A stretch of DNA of 32,695 bases from Zasmidium citrigriseum. Taxonomy: Eukaryota; Ascomycota; Dothideomycetes; Mycosphaerellales; Mycosphaerellaceae. How positions within the stretch are numbered: position 1 is the stretch's first letter; each line of letters begins with the position of its first letter. The DNA lies in the NCBI GenBank assembly GCA_002786025.1, contig NHNW01000106.1, forward strand, positions 1 to 32,695, in the 5' to 3' direction. Positions 21,623 through 32,695 of the stretch are shown one piece after another. The position numbers and the translations under genes were made by a program. The notes under the pieces were generated by a model. It was not told the DNA's origin. It searched no databases and saw nothing but the letters and a program-made list of their open reading frames with translations.

Positions 21623-22589
21623 TATACTAGGAATATTTAATAATGTTTAGCTATATAAGTAATATTTCTAAGTATATAATAGCTTTAAAGGTAAATTATA
21701 TAATCGCTATTATATATAGTTATAGCTATTCGATAGTTTAGGGCTCTAGGCTATATAATCTTATTTCTAATCTAAGGTCCTACTTTACGGACTAGTATAG
21801 TCTTATACGGTCTATCCTAGTACCTTTTCTATTCCTTCTAGGCCGTTAATAAGAGGCGAGGATTATAAAAGCTAAGGCTAAGGTCTATATCGAGTAATAT
21901 AAATATTATCCTTTTAAATCGAAGTTTAATCGACCTAGGTATACTTTATTTAGAATAGTAGTCTCTAGTATTACCGTCTAATATTTAGGGTTAATATTAA
22001 AGTTAAGAGATTAATAATAGCTACTAAGGTTAAGATCTAAGCTAAGGTTACGGTTAATATTAAAAGTAAGCTTCTATATAACTAAGGTATAATAGTACGA
22101 CTTATAGGTAATTACTATTTATAGTAGGTTATAACTATATACCCTTAAGACTAATATAGAGTACTATCTTTCTATATAGCGATAGTTTATAGTTAATTCT
22201 AATTTAATATTAGGAGTTAGATCTAAGATTCGAGTCGTAAGGTCTTTTATCTTAGTAATAACTACTACTAAATCTATTATAACTATAACTACGCTAAATA
22301 GTAGTATTAACTACGTATTTACTAAGAATTAGGGTACGTAATATATTCGAACTTCTTTATTATTTCTACTACGAATTAGTAAAGTTTAATATATATCCTT
22401 TATACGATAGTAAACTATAACGTTCTAATCCTCTCTAATACTACTCTAATCTATCTTAAGCTTAGCGTCTATATAGTCTAGGTACTTATCGAGCGCGCGC
22501 TCTATATTATTATAGCCCTTCTAGAAGATACCTCTTATCTTTTCCTATAATAAGTCTAGGCTATCTAATAGGATACTATCTACTATAGC
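21623..22589. other. AT-rich intergenic sequence, no gene
   Basis: This stretch follows the stop of the upstream frame. It is AT-rich with many TATA words and no credible frame on either strand. Confidence 0.4.
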
Positions 22590-23027
22590 CTTCGCTTTCT
22601 ACGCTAGGAAGTCTAGTAGAGTCTAGTCCTAGCCTTTACTATCGTTTCGCTCTATTATTAACTATATTAGTATATCGACGAGTCTACTAGTATAGCGAGC
22701 GACTTACTTATTAGGAGCGCTATTAGGAAGAGCTCTATTACGCTAATAAAGTCGACTCTAGTATTAAGGCTACTCTCTTTCGTAGTAATAATCTTAGCGA
22801 GATAGTTAGCTATATTAAGCTATAGTAGCTAGTTAACTAGGATATTAGCGAAATAGGCGCTTACTTCGTCTAGAGTTACTCTTTCGTAACAGAAGCTATC
22901 TAATATCTCCTAACCTATTTAGAGCCGCCTACTATTCGTAGCTTAGGTTACTCGCTACTCTATATACTCGCGCTATATTAGTTTAATTATAGCCGCCTTC
23001 TACTACTTCCTTATCTTATACTTCGGA
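22590..23027 (-). pseudogene. Unknown gene remnant with basic N-terminal part
   Basis: About 145 minus-strand codons read PKYKIRK, KAAIIKLI, ATNSRRL, then EILDSFCYERVTLDEVSAYF, ANILVN, LNIANYLAKIITTKESSLNT and RVDFISVIELFLIALLISKS. FCYERV keeps a rare TGT codon. The hydrophobic run near the end could be a membrane helix. No family recognised. Confidence 0.4.
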
Positions 23028-25443
23028 TATAGTTAGACTAGAACTATTACTATAGTTATCGCTTTATCTTATTATACCTTTTACTTATTTACTATCTTCT
23101 ACGTACCTTACCTTACTTACTATAAACTAGAGAAGAGTAACCCTAAACGCTAACTAGTCTTAAGCTAGTATTTATAGTTAGTAAAGTTAGGTTTAGAAGA
23201 GGGTTTATATATACTAAATATATTATATAATTACGTTATCGCTAGCTAGAGCTAAGTATTACTTTTATTTACTTACTCTATCTCCTATACTTTAACTATA
23301 TAAGTTCTAATTATATATCCTAATAGTTTACGCTTAACTATTATAATAAGAGCCTTATTAGTATAGTAGCGGCTTTTACTAGCGTACTAGAGCTATCCTA
23401 CTAATCCTATATCTATTTATCTTCCTCTTACGAGGTTTCTACTAGAGTTACTATATATCTACCTAGTCGTATAGTAGGTAGGAGTAGTCGAAACTATACC
23501 TATCTAACGACTCTACCTCGATCTCTAGACGTAATTTACTATTACATTTCCCTCGTAGAGGCTACGTCTAGCTACTTCGCGACTACTTTTAGTAGTCTCT
23601 TACTTACCTAGATTACTAATTCTATTAGATATCCTTTTCTTTAAGCGGGAGGGATATCGTTAAGTAGGCGGCCTATTAGTATTATTAGCGGCGCCGCTCT
23701 TACTCTATCCTATCCGCCTATATACTCTTAATCTATAGGGGCGTTAGTTAATTACTCTTCTATACCTTAAGAATTACTTTCGACTTACTACTACTAACTA
23801 TCTCTACTACTAGCGTAACTACGCCTACTTAGCGTATATAGCCGTCCTATCGATAATATTACTAAGCGAGTAATATAGCTAGCGTATAGGACGCTAGAGA
23901 GGTCCTATAGACTTATATATCCCTAATAAGGGTCTCTACGAAGCCGTTTGTCTCTAGTAGACTATTAGTCTCTATTCTCTTTATAAACTAAAGTAGTAGT
24001 TCTATACTATCTACTACCTATTTATCTCTATATACCCCTATTTAAGCTACTATAGATATTAGTATATTCGTTATATTATAGAGCGTATTCTAGCTTTAAA
24101 GGTTATAGTAGTAGATACTATTTAATATATATATAGAGTCGTTACTTAGTATCGCTAAGTAGTCCTAGGGTATCGTTCTATAAACTTTAGGTAATATTTA
24201 TCTAGGTTAAGGTACTAGTAATATAGGCTATATACTCCTAGATCTACTTACCTCCCTATATAGAATTATAGCGTAGCTATTATTATTAAAGCCCTCTATC
24301 TTATTACCTACCTAGAGCTTATTTTACGCTAACTTACGCCCTTTAGTATAGTAGTTACTATAAAGCGTAGAGTTACTATAGGAGGCCTAGTTCTCCCTTT
24401 ACTTATATACGGATTACTATAGGTTAGTTTAGGTTTCTTCTAGAGCGACCTCTAACGCCCTATAGAGTTAAAGTCGTATTTATTTATATTTTTAATATAC
24501 CCTATATTAGGTTTATATACTCGGCCTATTAGGAGTAATATAGAATAACCTATCTCTTCTACCCTTTTTAGGTAAGGTAGACTAGATATAAGCCTATAAT
24601 CGTAGTAATATTAGTTATATCGACCCTTACTATATTACTAATCCTATTAGTTAGTAGTTCTACCTAGCCCTCTAATAGCCTTATAAGTTATATAAGGTTA
24701 ACCTCGCGACTTACCTTTACTAGACTAAGTAAACTATCTATAGTAAAGCTAACAAGTAAGAGTATAATCCTATATATAGTAGTCTTCTATACTAGCTTTA
24801 AAGTAAGGTATATCGCCTATAACTATTAGATTTATTAGAAGTACTTATCTCTATAGCCTAGGTTTCCTTACTTATAGAATATATATATATACTCCGCCTT
24901 CTAACGCCTATAGCTACTATACTTAAAAACTAGTTAGTATTTAACTATACTTTTTCCTAGTAGCTAATTAGGCTAGTATACTACGCGCGACGCTATTATC
25001 CTTACTAGTTACTAACCTAAATACTTAGGTTAACTAGTTTAGCCCCCTTATTAACCTAGAGAACTAGTAACTATTAAACTATATTAGGCGTAGTATAGTA
25101 CTTAGCGATAAACGGGCGTTTCTATATATAGGCCTTAATACTCGAGCGAGGTAGATAAGAGTAGTCTTTTATAAAGATAAGGAAATATTATAATTACCTA
25201 TATCTATATTCCTACCTAAGGTCTCTAAATTATAGATTAACGTAAATAGTCGAATTAGATAATTATATATTTTCTTTACTAACTTAATTTAGTATACTAG
25301 GGGTATCTTACTTAAAGTCCTCTACCTAAGCCTACTAAAGTTCTAGTATTAAACTTTTCTTTCTATTATTAATAAGACTCGCTATATTTAACTAGCTATA
25401 GACGACGTAATCCGCTAGGGAAAGCTACCTAGTCTATAGTCTA
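23028..25443. other. RIPped sequence, no gene supported
   Basis: I could not trace a convincing frame on either strand over these 2.4 kb. A few unmutated sites persist (TACATTTCC near 23,544 and CGTTTG near 23,948). Decayed exons may be hidden here. Confidence 0.3.
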
Positions 25444-25725
25444 TACTTATATATTATCCTACTACCTAAAATTCGCCTAGGATATAGAGGTAACTATTAG
25501 GCCTTAGTATACTCTCGCTCTATCCTCGAAGGGAACTTTCTACTCTAATATAAGTACTAGGTTTAATAGTAGAGATATTTAGTAGATATAAAGTATAGGG
25601 ATATCCGTTTAAGGCTAATCGATATCCTATTTAGGTTACGTATAGAAGACTTAACCTCTATATAGAGCTCTATCTATAATCCTATCCTACTACTTATTAG
25701 ACTATTATAAAATTTAATCCCCTAT
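25444..25725 (-). pseudogene. Unknown gene remnant
   Basis: About 94 minus-strand codons read DRIIDRALYRG, VFYT, then ISLLLNLVLILE followed by KVPFEDRARVY and GLIVTSIS. Stops are TAG/TAA at Gln-like positions. No family recognised. Confidence 0.33.
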
Positions 25726-26063
25726 ACGTACTATCGAGCGCTAATTAGCGCTTAGTAGTACTCTTTCGTAGCTAGAGATATCGAACGTTTATATAATTCT
25801 ATATAGGATATAATAATTAATATATTATAAATCTATATATACTAGATATTCGTATACTAGTATATATTAGTATATAGCTTCTAGTATATTAGGTACTCTA
25901 TACCTATCTATAAGCGAAAGTACTTATATCTTAGAATAGTTCTAGTAGTATCTAGGAATTCGGCTACTACTATACCTAGTTCCTAAAGGTACTCCTAGGT
26001 AGAATTAGAATACTAATCCTAATACCTCCTAGATATATCCTTAAACTTATATAGCGCCTATAA

Positions 26064-26378
26064 CTAAAGTTCTAATATTAGAGATAGGACTTAACTATTA
26101 TTAGACCTATACTTAAGGCGAACTATACGAATTAGTATATTAGCGTATTAGTTACTATTATTATAGTACGACTTACCTTCCTTCGCTTCGAGTACTATAG
26201 TAGCTATTACTCTAGCCTAGCCTATACTACTATCCTTAAACGCTACCTAGAGTACTAGTAGTTTAGCGAGTATTATATTATAGCTATCCTTCGTTTTCTC
26301 TATTAAGACGTCCGCTATTATATCTATATATCTATCGCTTATAGTCTACTCGATACCTATATATCTAGGGATATCTAC
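26064..26378 (-). pseudogene. Unknown gene remnant
   Basis: About 105 minus-strand codons read VDIPRYIGIE, then TISDRYIDIIADVLIEKTKD and SYNIILAKLLVL, then VAFKDSSIG, ARVIATIVLEAKEGKSYYNN and ILIRIVRLKYRSNNS. Only a handful of TAG/TAA stops occur. It may belong to the same former gene as the frame at 25,444-25,725. No family recognised. Confidence 0.36.
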
Positions 26379-27839
26379 TACCTCTTATAGTAGGTCTACT
26401 ATTATAGTAATCTATAGTTAATAGCTAGTAGGTTAGGTATATTAGATATATTATCTTAGGTCTTAAGTTATTATATTTATCTCGTATAGGACGAAGGGGT
26501 AGAATTATATACCTAGGAAGGCTATAGGTACGAATATAAGTCGCTATAGGTATTTATAAATAGTATTTACGAATAGTATTTATAGGCGAGAGTCTACTAC
26601 TCGAATTTAGGTTCGAGGTTAGATACTTCCTATCGTATTTCCTCGAATATTTTAGTATCGTTCGAAAGAGCGTAGTCTCGCGAGTCGTATAGTATAGTTA
26701 TCGTACTATAGAAGGTACTATAGTATATTATCGTCGCCGCTAAAGTTATCGTCTTAAAAGCGGAGAATTATTACGTACCCTATACCCGAAGATATATAAT
26801 AATTCTATATCTAAGTTTACTTTCTCTATAAACCTAACCTTCGTAGTTATAATATATATACTACGTAAAAAGCTTATAATAGAGTATTCGGATACAAATT
26901 ATACGATATATATATATTAGTATAGATCCTTATAAGGTAGGTTATAGACGCTCTCGAAGGTTAAGCCGTAGATTACGCCTATATAGTAAAGCTATATAAT
27001 AATTATACTTCCTATATTTAGACCGCTCGGAATAGGTATACCGCTATAACTATTAAGTAATATTTCTTTAGGATATACGCGAAAGCCTCTACGAGTCGTA
27101 TAATATATATTCTAAGTCGTAGATTATATAGTAGTAGAGTACGTTACTAGTAGAGATACTATACTAAAGGCGGAGGCGTAGATTACGCCTAGTAAACCTA
27201 GCGTAATAACTCTATCGCGAAGTACTCTAACCTATATACCTTATATATATAGTCTAGAATATAATACTATAGTAAGAAAGAACTATATATATCTATAAGA
27301 GGATTCGATAGTAATATATCGTCTATAGTACTATATATAATATATACGAGCTATAAGATACTAGTATAGCTATATAATATAGAGTATAACTAGGAGTACT
27401 AAGTATATCCTAATCGAGGTAGGTAAGTTATACTTTTCTTTTAGTATACGCTAGACTTCTCTTACCTAGATTACCTATCCGTCTAAGCGATATATAAATT
27501 TACCTAATCCGGCTATATATACTATATAATATACTACCGAAGAAACTACTACTAAAGAAAGTATAATACGCTAAAGTAAGTAGTAGCTATACTACTACGA
27601 CGTCTAAAGGCGAGGGTTAGGTACTAGTAAAGAGACGTAGTCGGCGATCGAAAACGCTAACTAGTAATATAATAAAGGATAAGAAGCGGGCCTAAGCCTA
27701 TATATATAAATAGAGATAGCGAGAGAGGGATACCGCTAAATTATAAGTAATAATAGTAAACTATATAACTATTACTATATAAGATATATAGCCTATACTA
27801 ATCGAGGCTAGGCTCTATATACTCGCTATTAACGATAAC
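26379..27839. other. RIPped intergenic sequence with a degenerate ~210-bp repeat
   Basis: I see no gene. GTAGATTACGCCTA occurs at 26,968 and again at 27,178, each followed by similar AGTAAA...TAATAA sequence, so a degenerate repeat of about 210 bp is likely. The second copy forms a palindrome GGCGTA-GAT-TACGCC (27,175-27,189). The right part would be the 5' flank of the large plus-strand frame. Confidence 0.4.
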
Positions 27840-28581
27840 GACGAGGACGATTACTAGGACGAGAGATATTTACGATAATACGAAATACTCTTAGCTATAC
27901 CTATTAGCGAAGATCTCGACTACTATAAAAATAGGGAAGGTAATAATTATTTCTATAATACCTATAGACCGCTAATTTAGCTAATATTCTACCTCTAGAG
28001 TTATTTTACCTATAAAACTTACTATTAAATAATAAACTAAACTATCGGCCGATAGTTAAGATTAAAAATTAAATACGCGAGGAAAGATTATATAGCGATA
28101 TAGAGGGTTATTAGTATACTAACGCTAATAGACTACTATCTAGTATAGACCGCTATCGCTAACTAAGTATTATCTCTATATTATCGTATACCCTAATATT
28201 ATTAGAACTAGATAAGTTAGAAGATAATAACGAAGATTCGTAAGAGCTAGATTTCTATATACGAGATAGATAGGGGCTAGATAAAGAGGACGAAGAAATC
28301 TAGAAACTACTTCTAGATAGCGACGATAAGAGATATACTCTATAGGAAGAAGATATTCGATAGCTATACTAAGGAGAGTATAATAAGTACTAGAACGATA
28401 GAATACTTACTAATAACTAACTAGGCTTTAACGACTAGTACGAGGCTAATAATAACGATAACGAAGATAAATAACTCTTAGAAGAGGAAGACGTATCCTT
28501 AGCCTAATATCCTATAGTTAATAATAATAATCTCTATAGACTAAATAGACCTATTCTTCCCTCTACTAATTTTTAGCTACG

Positions 28582-28743
28582 TAACCTAACTCCTATATAG
28601 GAGCGACTCTTTTATCGATTTACCCCTTAAGGTATATAGGAGAGTAGTACTATAGTAAACGATAACCTAATTCCTACGTAGGAGCGGCCCTTTTATCGAT
28701 TTACCTCTTAAGATATATAGGAGAGTAGTACTATAGTAAACGA
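28582..28743 (+). repeat. Two tandem 81-bp units (27 codons each)
   Basis: Units 28,582-28,662 and 28,663-28,743 are nearly identical, and a third copy begins with TAACCTA at 28,744. The length is a multiple of three and the units are in the same frame as the large gene, each containing ESSTIVNDNL. Differences between units are mostly C/T or G/A. Confidence 0.9.
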
Positions 28744-28933
28744 TAACCTACTAAACTAGAACGGACCTTTTAATCTAATTATAAGAACTATCGAAGACGA
28801 AGACTTTATAGAAGATAGGCTATAGCGCCGAGTAGACCTACTATAGTTAAGCGTCGACTCTTTAAATAACGACGAATTATCTAATAGCCTTATCGATCGA
28901 CGCCGAAGAGTTCTAAGAAGACTTAATAATAAG

Positions 28934-28975
28934 GAGAACTATATAGATTCTAAAGAGAACTATATAGATTCTAAA
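28934..28975 (+). repeat. Two identical tandem 21-bp units
   Basis: ENYIDSK is encoded twice in direct succession (28,934-28,954 and 28,955-28,975) in the frame of the large gene, followed by a third partial E-Y. It lies in the acidic N-terminal part. Confidence 0.9.
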
Positions 28976-31900
28976 GAATACTTACCTATACCGCCGCTAT
29001 ACTACTAATCCTTTCCGCCTATACTAGTAGTAGGAGCGGATATATTTAAGGCTATTAGCTACGTTAGCGATAAGTTAATATCTAACCTTATCTATAGGTT
29101 CTATAGCTATACTAACGAAGAGTATACTACCTACTTAAACCGCTATATCTAAAGTTATACTAAGTATATTAAACCGAGTAAGGTATTCGACCTTTCTACC
29201 TTTCCGTCTATTCTAGATAAGCCTAAGTAGCTTAAATAGGCCTATATTGCCTATCCGCTACCTATATCCTATAAATAGTAGTTATTATTCTATAGTAACC
29301 TAGTCGAGAGCTATATTCGCTAGCTACTTTATAAAGTCTACCTCTATAGCGAAGAAACCTAGGTAGAAAGGGCGGATATTTTATTTAATATCGATAGCTT
29401 CCTTAGATTTACTAACTCTCTCGCTATCTATAAGGTAGGCTTAGAATTATAACTAGCTATATAGATAAAGTAAAATATATAGATAGATATATATATTACT
29501 ATATTAGCCGACGACCTTAATATCGACCCTAATAATACTATCTAAAGTACTTAGACTATACTTAAGAATATACCCTAATATCTTATAAGGCGCCTTACTA
29601 GAGCGCTAGAAGTATTACTATATATCCTATTCCTATACCTTCCGTATAATAATAATTTCGGGGCTAAGTTTAAGGCTATAATAAACTATTAGCTAACGAC
29701 CTAGACGGACTAAGTCTTACTCCCTACTATCTATAATACTCTCCTAAGCTATTACTCCTAGTATATACTAGCTAGCTACGAGTACGTAAGATATAATACG
29801 AAAGTACGCTAAGTCGAGAGTCGGGTCGATACTACGTATAGGTACTAAATAGAGTAGAGTATTTCCTATTATATCTAGCTATTAATACTTAATACTATCT
29901 AGTAGGAAGTTAATCGTATACTCGAATCGTAGCCTAACCTCGTACGATTTCGAGAACCTAAGCTCTTCCTCTTTACGAAAGGAACTAAGCTATACTAGAA
30001 ATCTAATAGTATATATACTAGTCTCCTCGATACTATCGAAAACTTTACCGACTAGCTACTCGCTAATCTTAATATAAATTACGTTAATCTCTATAGATTT
30101 TACGTCGATATTAGTAAGGAGATATATATTAGTACTACGATAAGGTATCGATATAGAGAACTATAAGTATACTACTAGAAGAAGTATTACTTAGAGTCTT
30201 TCTTAAAATAGCTATACGATAGTACTCTACCTAAAAAGAATAGCGCTAGCCGCCGCTTCTACTATTAGAATTACCTCTATAATACTACTACGCTAACTAG
30301 TCTACCTAAATAGACCTTAATACTTAGCCTTAGTAGACTTATATATACTTAGTACTATAGCTCTATAAAGGAGATATAGGACGCTAGTAAGATATACCCC
30401 TTCTAGAATAATATACTCGAAAAGCTAGCGATCGACCCTACTATTCGGAAGGCTATAAGTAGTCTACTTAGTATAGGCTTTAGCTAATAATAGGCTATTA
30501 AAGGAGCCTACTTAGCGAGTAAGTAGAGGTTATATATAGCCCTTTAGGATAATATAGGTAAGTCCTTTAGTATCTATAAAGAATACTAAATAATATAGCT
30601 CCTCCTACGATATATTACTAATAGACTTCGGGTAGAGGAAGTAGTATTACCTACTAAGGTTTCTAATTATTTATTATATATATAGGCTATAAAAACGCCT
30701 ACCTTTCTCTAATATATCCGTAATAGTATTAGTAAGTTTATAATAGGATTCGAGTTCGTCTATACGCGATATCTAGCTAATAGTTAGGCCTAGAAGGATA
30801 CGAAGATTATAGCTACTTTCCTCTACTACCTTCGATTCGCGATAGGATTATAATAACTTCGACTCGAATCTCCTTTATAGTAGAGTAAGCGTAAGATCTA
30901 TTAGGAGGGTTAAACGCTAAGGAAATATTATAGCCTCGGTTTCTATAATATACTTAATAAATACGGGTATTATTAGTAGGAACTATAGGTAAAGTAGTTA
31001 GAGCTCTAGTTTAAGTAAGATATAACTAAATAGATACTATATAGTAACGTTAAACTAAAGCGATAGTACTATCGCGCTAGTAGAAGCGTTATAGCTTTCC
31101 TCGATATTACTAAGCGAGTAAGCTTTATACTAAAGTAGCTAAAGAAAGACGACCTATACTAATATTAGATTAAGTAACTACTATACTAGCTTACCTACTT
31201 AGTCCTCGAGGAACTCTATAGGGATATTCTAGTAGGTATTAAGGAGGAAATCTTCGATAACTACTAGAAGGAGGTATTAAAATATACTCGAGAGTTCTTA
31301 CGCTAGTACCTCTTAACTATTATAAAAGATAGTATATACCTTATATCTAGGAATAGGCCCTACGTAAAATTAGTCTATATAATACTTAAGATACTCTATA
31401 ACCCCGATAGACTAGAACGTAAGTACTAGGATAATAAACCTTTTCGTAAAACCCTAGACGATATTAATAAACGCCTCTATAAACTCCTAGACGGAAAAAG
31501 ACTCCTTAAGCGCTTTAATAGGATTCTAGACGGCGAAATAGTCTAATACTACTAGATACTACTATACTCTAGTAGTTCGTTACTTAAATAGAAGAATAAA
31601 TAGTTATAGAGAATATAGTTCTTAATCCGACTTAAAGACTAAGAGCGCGAACTAGACGATAATATCGATAAATAGACGTAGGTAGGGAAAGACTAGTAGC
31701 TAGGTAATACTAAACTACTTCTAGAATATATATAATAGACTATATAGTAATAGTAGGTATTCCTTAGTAAGCTAGTTATATATAATATATAAAACTATAA
31801 CTTATATTAAACTAAATTATTAGCTAATAGTTTAGTCTATTAAACCTAGGTAACTATCGTAGTAAATTATTTTATATATAGTACCCTATATAGATTATAT

Positions 31901-31989
31901 CGCCTCTACTACTTACTAGTTTACTATTAAGTATATTACTATATCTAGTTTCGCTTCTAACGGTAACGTTATATTAAACCTAAATTAAT

Positions 31990-32620
31990 ATCCGTTACTA
32001 TAATACTAATACTATTATATATATACTTATCTACTACCTTTAATATAGCCCGACTATCTACTAGCGCCTCGTTTAGTAAATATACTATTATCTTACCTAC
32101 TACCTCTTTATAGATATTATATATACTTAGTCTTACCTTAAAGTCCTATAGGGTCTTAAATACTACGCGAAGATACCTTAAAAGCTATATACTCTTATAT
32201 ATACTAACCCGAGGTAGTTATCTACTCTATAGCGGACCTAGATTATTATTATCCCTAGTATTATTTACCTTCTTACTTTTTACCTAGCGAGAACTACTAC
32301 TACCGCTATTTCTCTTTTATTTCCTCTTATTACCTATACCTACTTCCTACTACGTCGCTCGGATCCCCTTTAACTCTAGCTAGTCCTCTTTAATCCCTAG
32401 AAAAAGTTATATACTATTAGCTATCGTACCGTCTAAGTTATACGAATATAGTATACTATCTATTACGTCTATAACTAGTAGGCCTAGCGTTCGAGAAGTT
32501 CTACTTCCTACCCTCTACCGCTCTTCTAGATCTAGTCGCTTTCGATATACTTCTCGCTATATATATATCGTATCTAGTAGAGTTATACCTAGCTTATATA
32601 TACTCGCTATAGCCCGTAAT
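31990..32620 (-). pseudogene. Unknown gene remnant with basic Ser-rich linker
   Basis: About 200 minus-strand codons in one frame read SRTLGLLVIDVIDSILYSYN, LDGTIANSI, FLGIKED, LELKGIRAT, then a basic Lys/Arg/Ser/Asn linker (NKRK, KRNSGSSSSR, KSKKVNNTRDNNN), then VSIYKSI, LLRYLRVVFKTL, DFKVRLSIYNIYKEVVGKII and VYLLNEALVDSRAILKVVDK. It is convergent with the large plus-strand frame, 200 bp apart, and its start may lie near or beyond the window edge. The basic linker suggests a nuclear or nucleic-acid-binding protein, an inference only. Confidence 0.42.
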
Positions 32621-32695
32621 ATTCGTTTCGACGCTATATATATAGCTAGAAGCTCTAGTTATATATTATCGGGGATCTCGCTAAACTAGTCTAGT

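Larger units (their letters stand above)
27840..31792 (+). pseudogene. Unknown large protein, about 1,300 codons (RIPped)
   Basis: One plus-strand frame (stop TAA 31,790-31,792) runs without a detectable shift. An N-terminal part rich in Asp/Glu/Asn (e.g. LEDNNED and DKEDEE, 28,200-28,500) carries an 81-bp and a 21-bp tandem duplication. The rest looks globular and helical: VVGADIFKAISYVSDKLISN, KPSKVFDLSTFPSILDKPK, AIDPTIRKAIS, LPTKVSNYLLYI, ISKFIIGFEFVYTRYLA, ASRSVIAFLDITKRVSFILK, VLEELYRDILVGIKEEIFDN, SRNRPYVKLVYIILKILYNP, then KPFRKTLDDINKRLYKLLDG and KRLLKRFNRILDGEIV. In the last third this frame has clearly fewer stops than its neighbours (about 3 per 110 codons against about 9). No family recognised. 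Upstream of about 28,000 a second frame is equally plausible, so the start is open. Confidence 0.5.

Noticed and set aside
21600..27800. Continuous TATA-rich words as promoters or origins
   Set aside because: TA-rich words are a by-product of RIP throughout the block and carry no specific signal.
27843..28195. Alternative plus-strand frame reading an acidic and then Tyr-rich protein
   Set aside because: It stays protein-like only to about 28,195 and then fails, while the neighbouring frame continues to 31,792; kept as an uncertainty about the start.
9600..32695. Starship element
   Set aside because: No DUF3435 captain, target site or terminal repeat is visible, so this remains a hypothesis and was not annotated.
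1..32695. tRNA, rRNA, riboswitch or CRISPR features
   Set aside because: I saw no cloverleaf with conserved boxes, no rRNA core sequence and no regularly spaced repeats; bacterial-type features do not fit the sequence.

Overview
The window looks like repeat-rich, heterochromatic DNA of a filamentous ascomycete (Pezizomycotina) that has been mutated by repeat-induced point mutation (RIP). From about 3,154 to the right end, CpA and TpG are almost absent and TpA is very frequent, while CpG stays common. That is the RIP signature (CpA to TpA), not CpG deamination. TAA and TAG stops therefore sit at former Gln and Trp codons in every gene-like frame and TGA is rare. I found no intact protein-coding gene, no rRNA or tRNA gene and no CRISPR array.

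Layout. (1) 1-3,153: a younger LTR retrotransposon on the minus strand, only moderately RIPped. Reading leftwards it has a 5' LTR (3,153-2,713), a primer-binding-site candidate, a leader, and a gag-like frame whose first part is present twice as a 1,062-bp tandem repeat joined by a single N (1,056). (2) 3,154 to about 9,590: an older plus-strand Ty3/gypsy chromovirus. Gag has a coiled coil and zinc knuckle. Pol has protease, reverse transcriptase, RNase H, integrase and chromodomain in one unshifted frame, inactivated only by RIP-type changes. The younger element abuts its 5' end. (3) About 9,600-32,695: a 23-kb block, equally RIPped, with no recognisable transposon enzyme but with gene-like frames on both strands. 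One is recognisable: a plus-strand cyclin of the Pch1/cyclin K/T type (about 10,870-11,600). The others are unknown, among them a frame with eight 7-residue TQLE-type repeats (9,658-10,500), a frame of about 555 codons (about 19,950-21,622) and one of about 1,300 codons (about 27,840-31,792).

RIP acts on duplicated DNA, so the third region must have been duplicated at least once, even though it looks like a stretch of ordinary genes. A gene-carrying mobile element or a segmental duplication would explain this; the window alone cannot decide.

Limit of the evidence: RIP creates TAA/TAG in all frames and removes TGA, so open frames mean little here. I rate Pol and the cyclin highly because conserved motifs match. 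Frames without homology are rated low and rest on lower stop density and protein-like composition.
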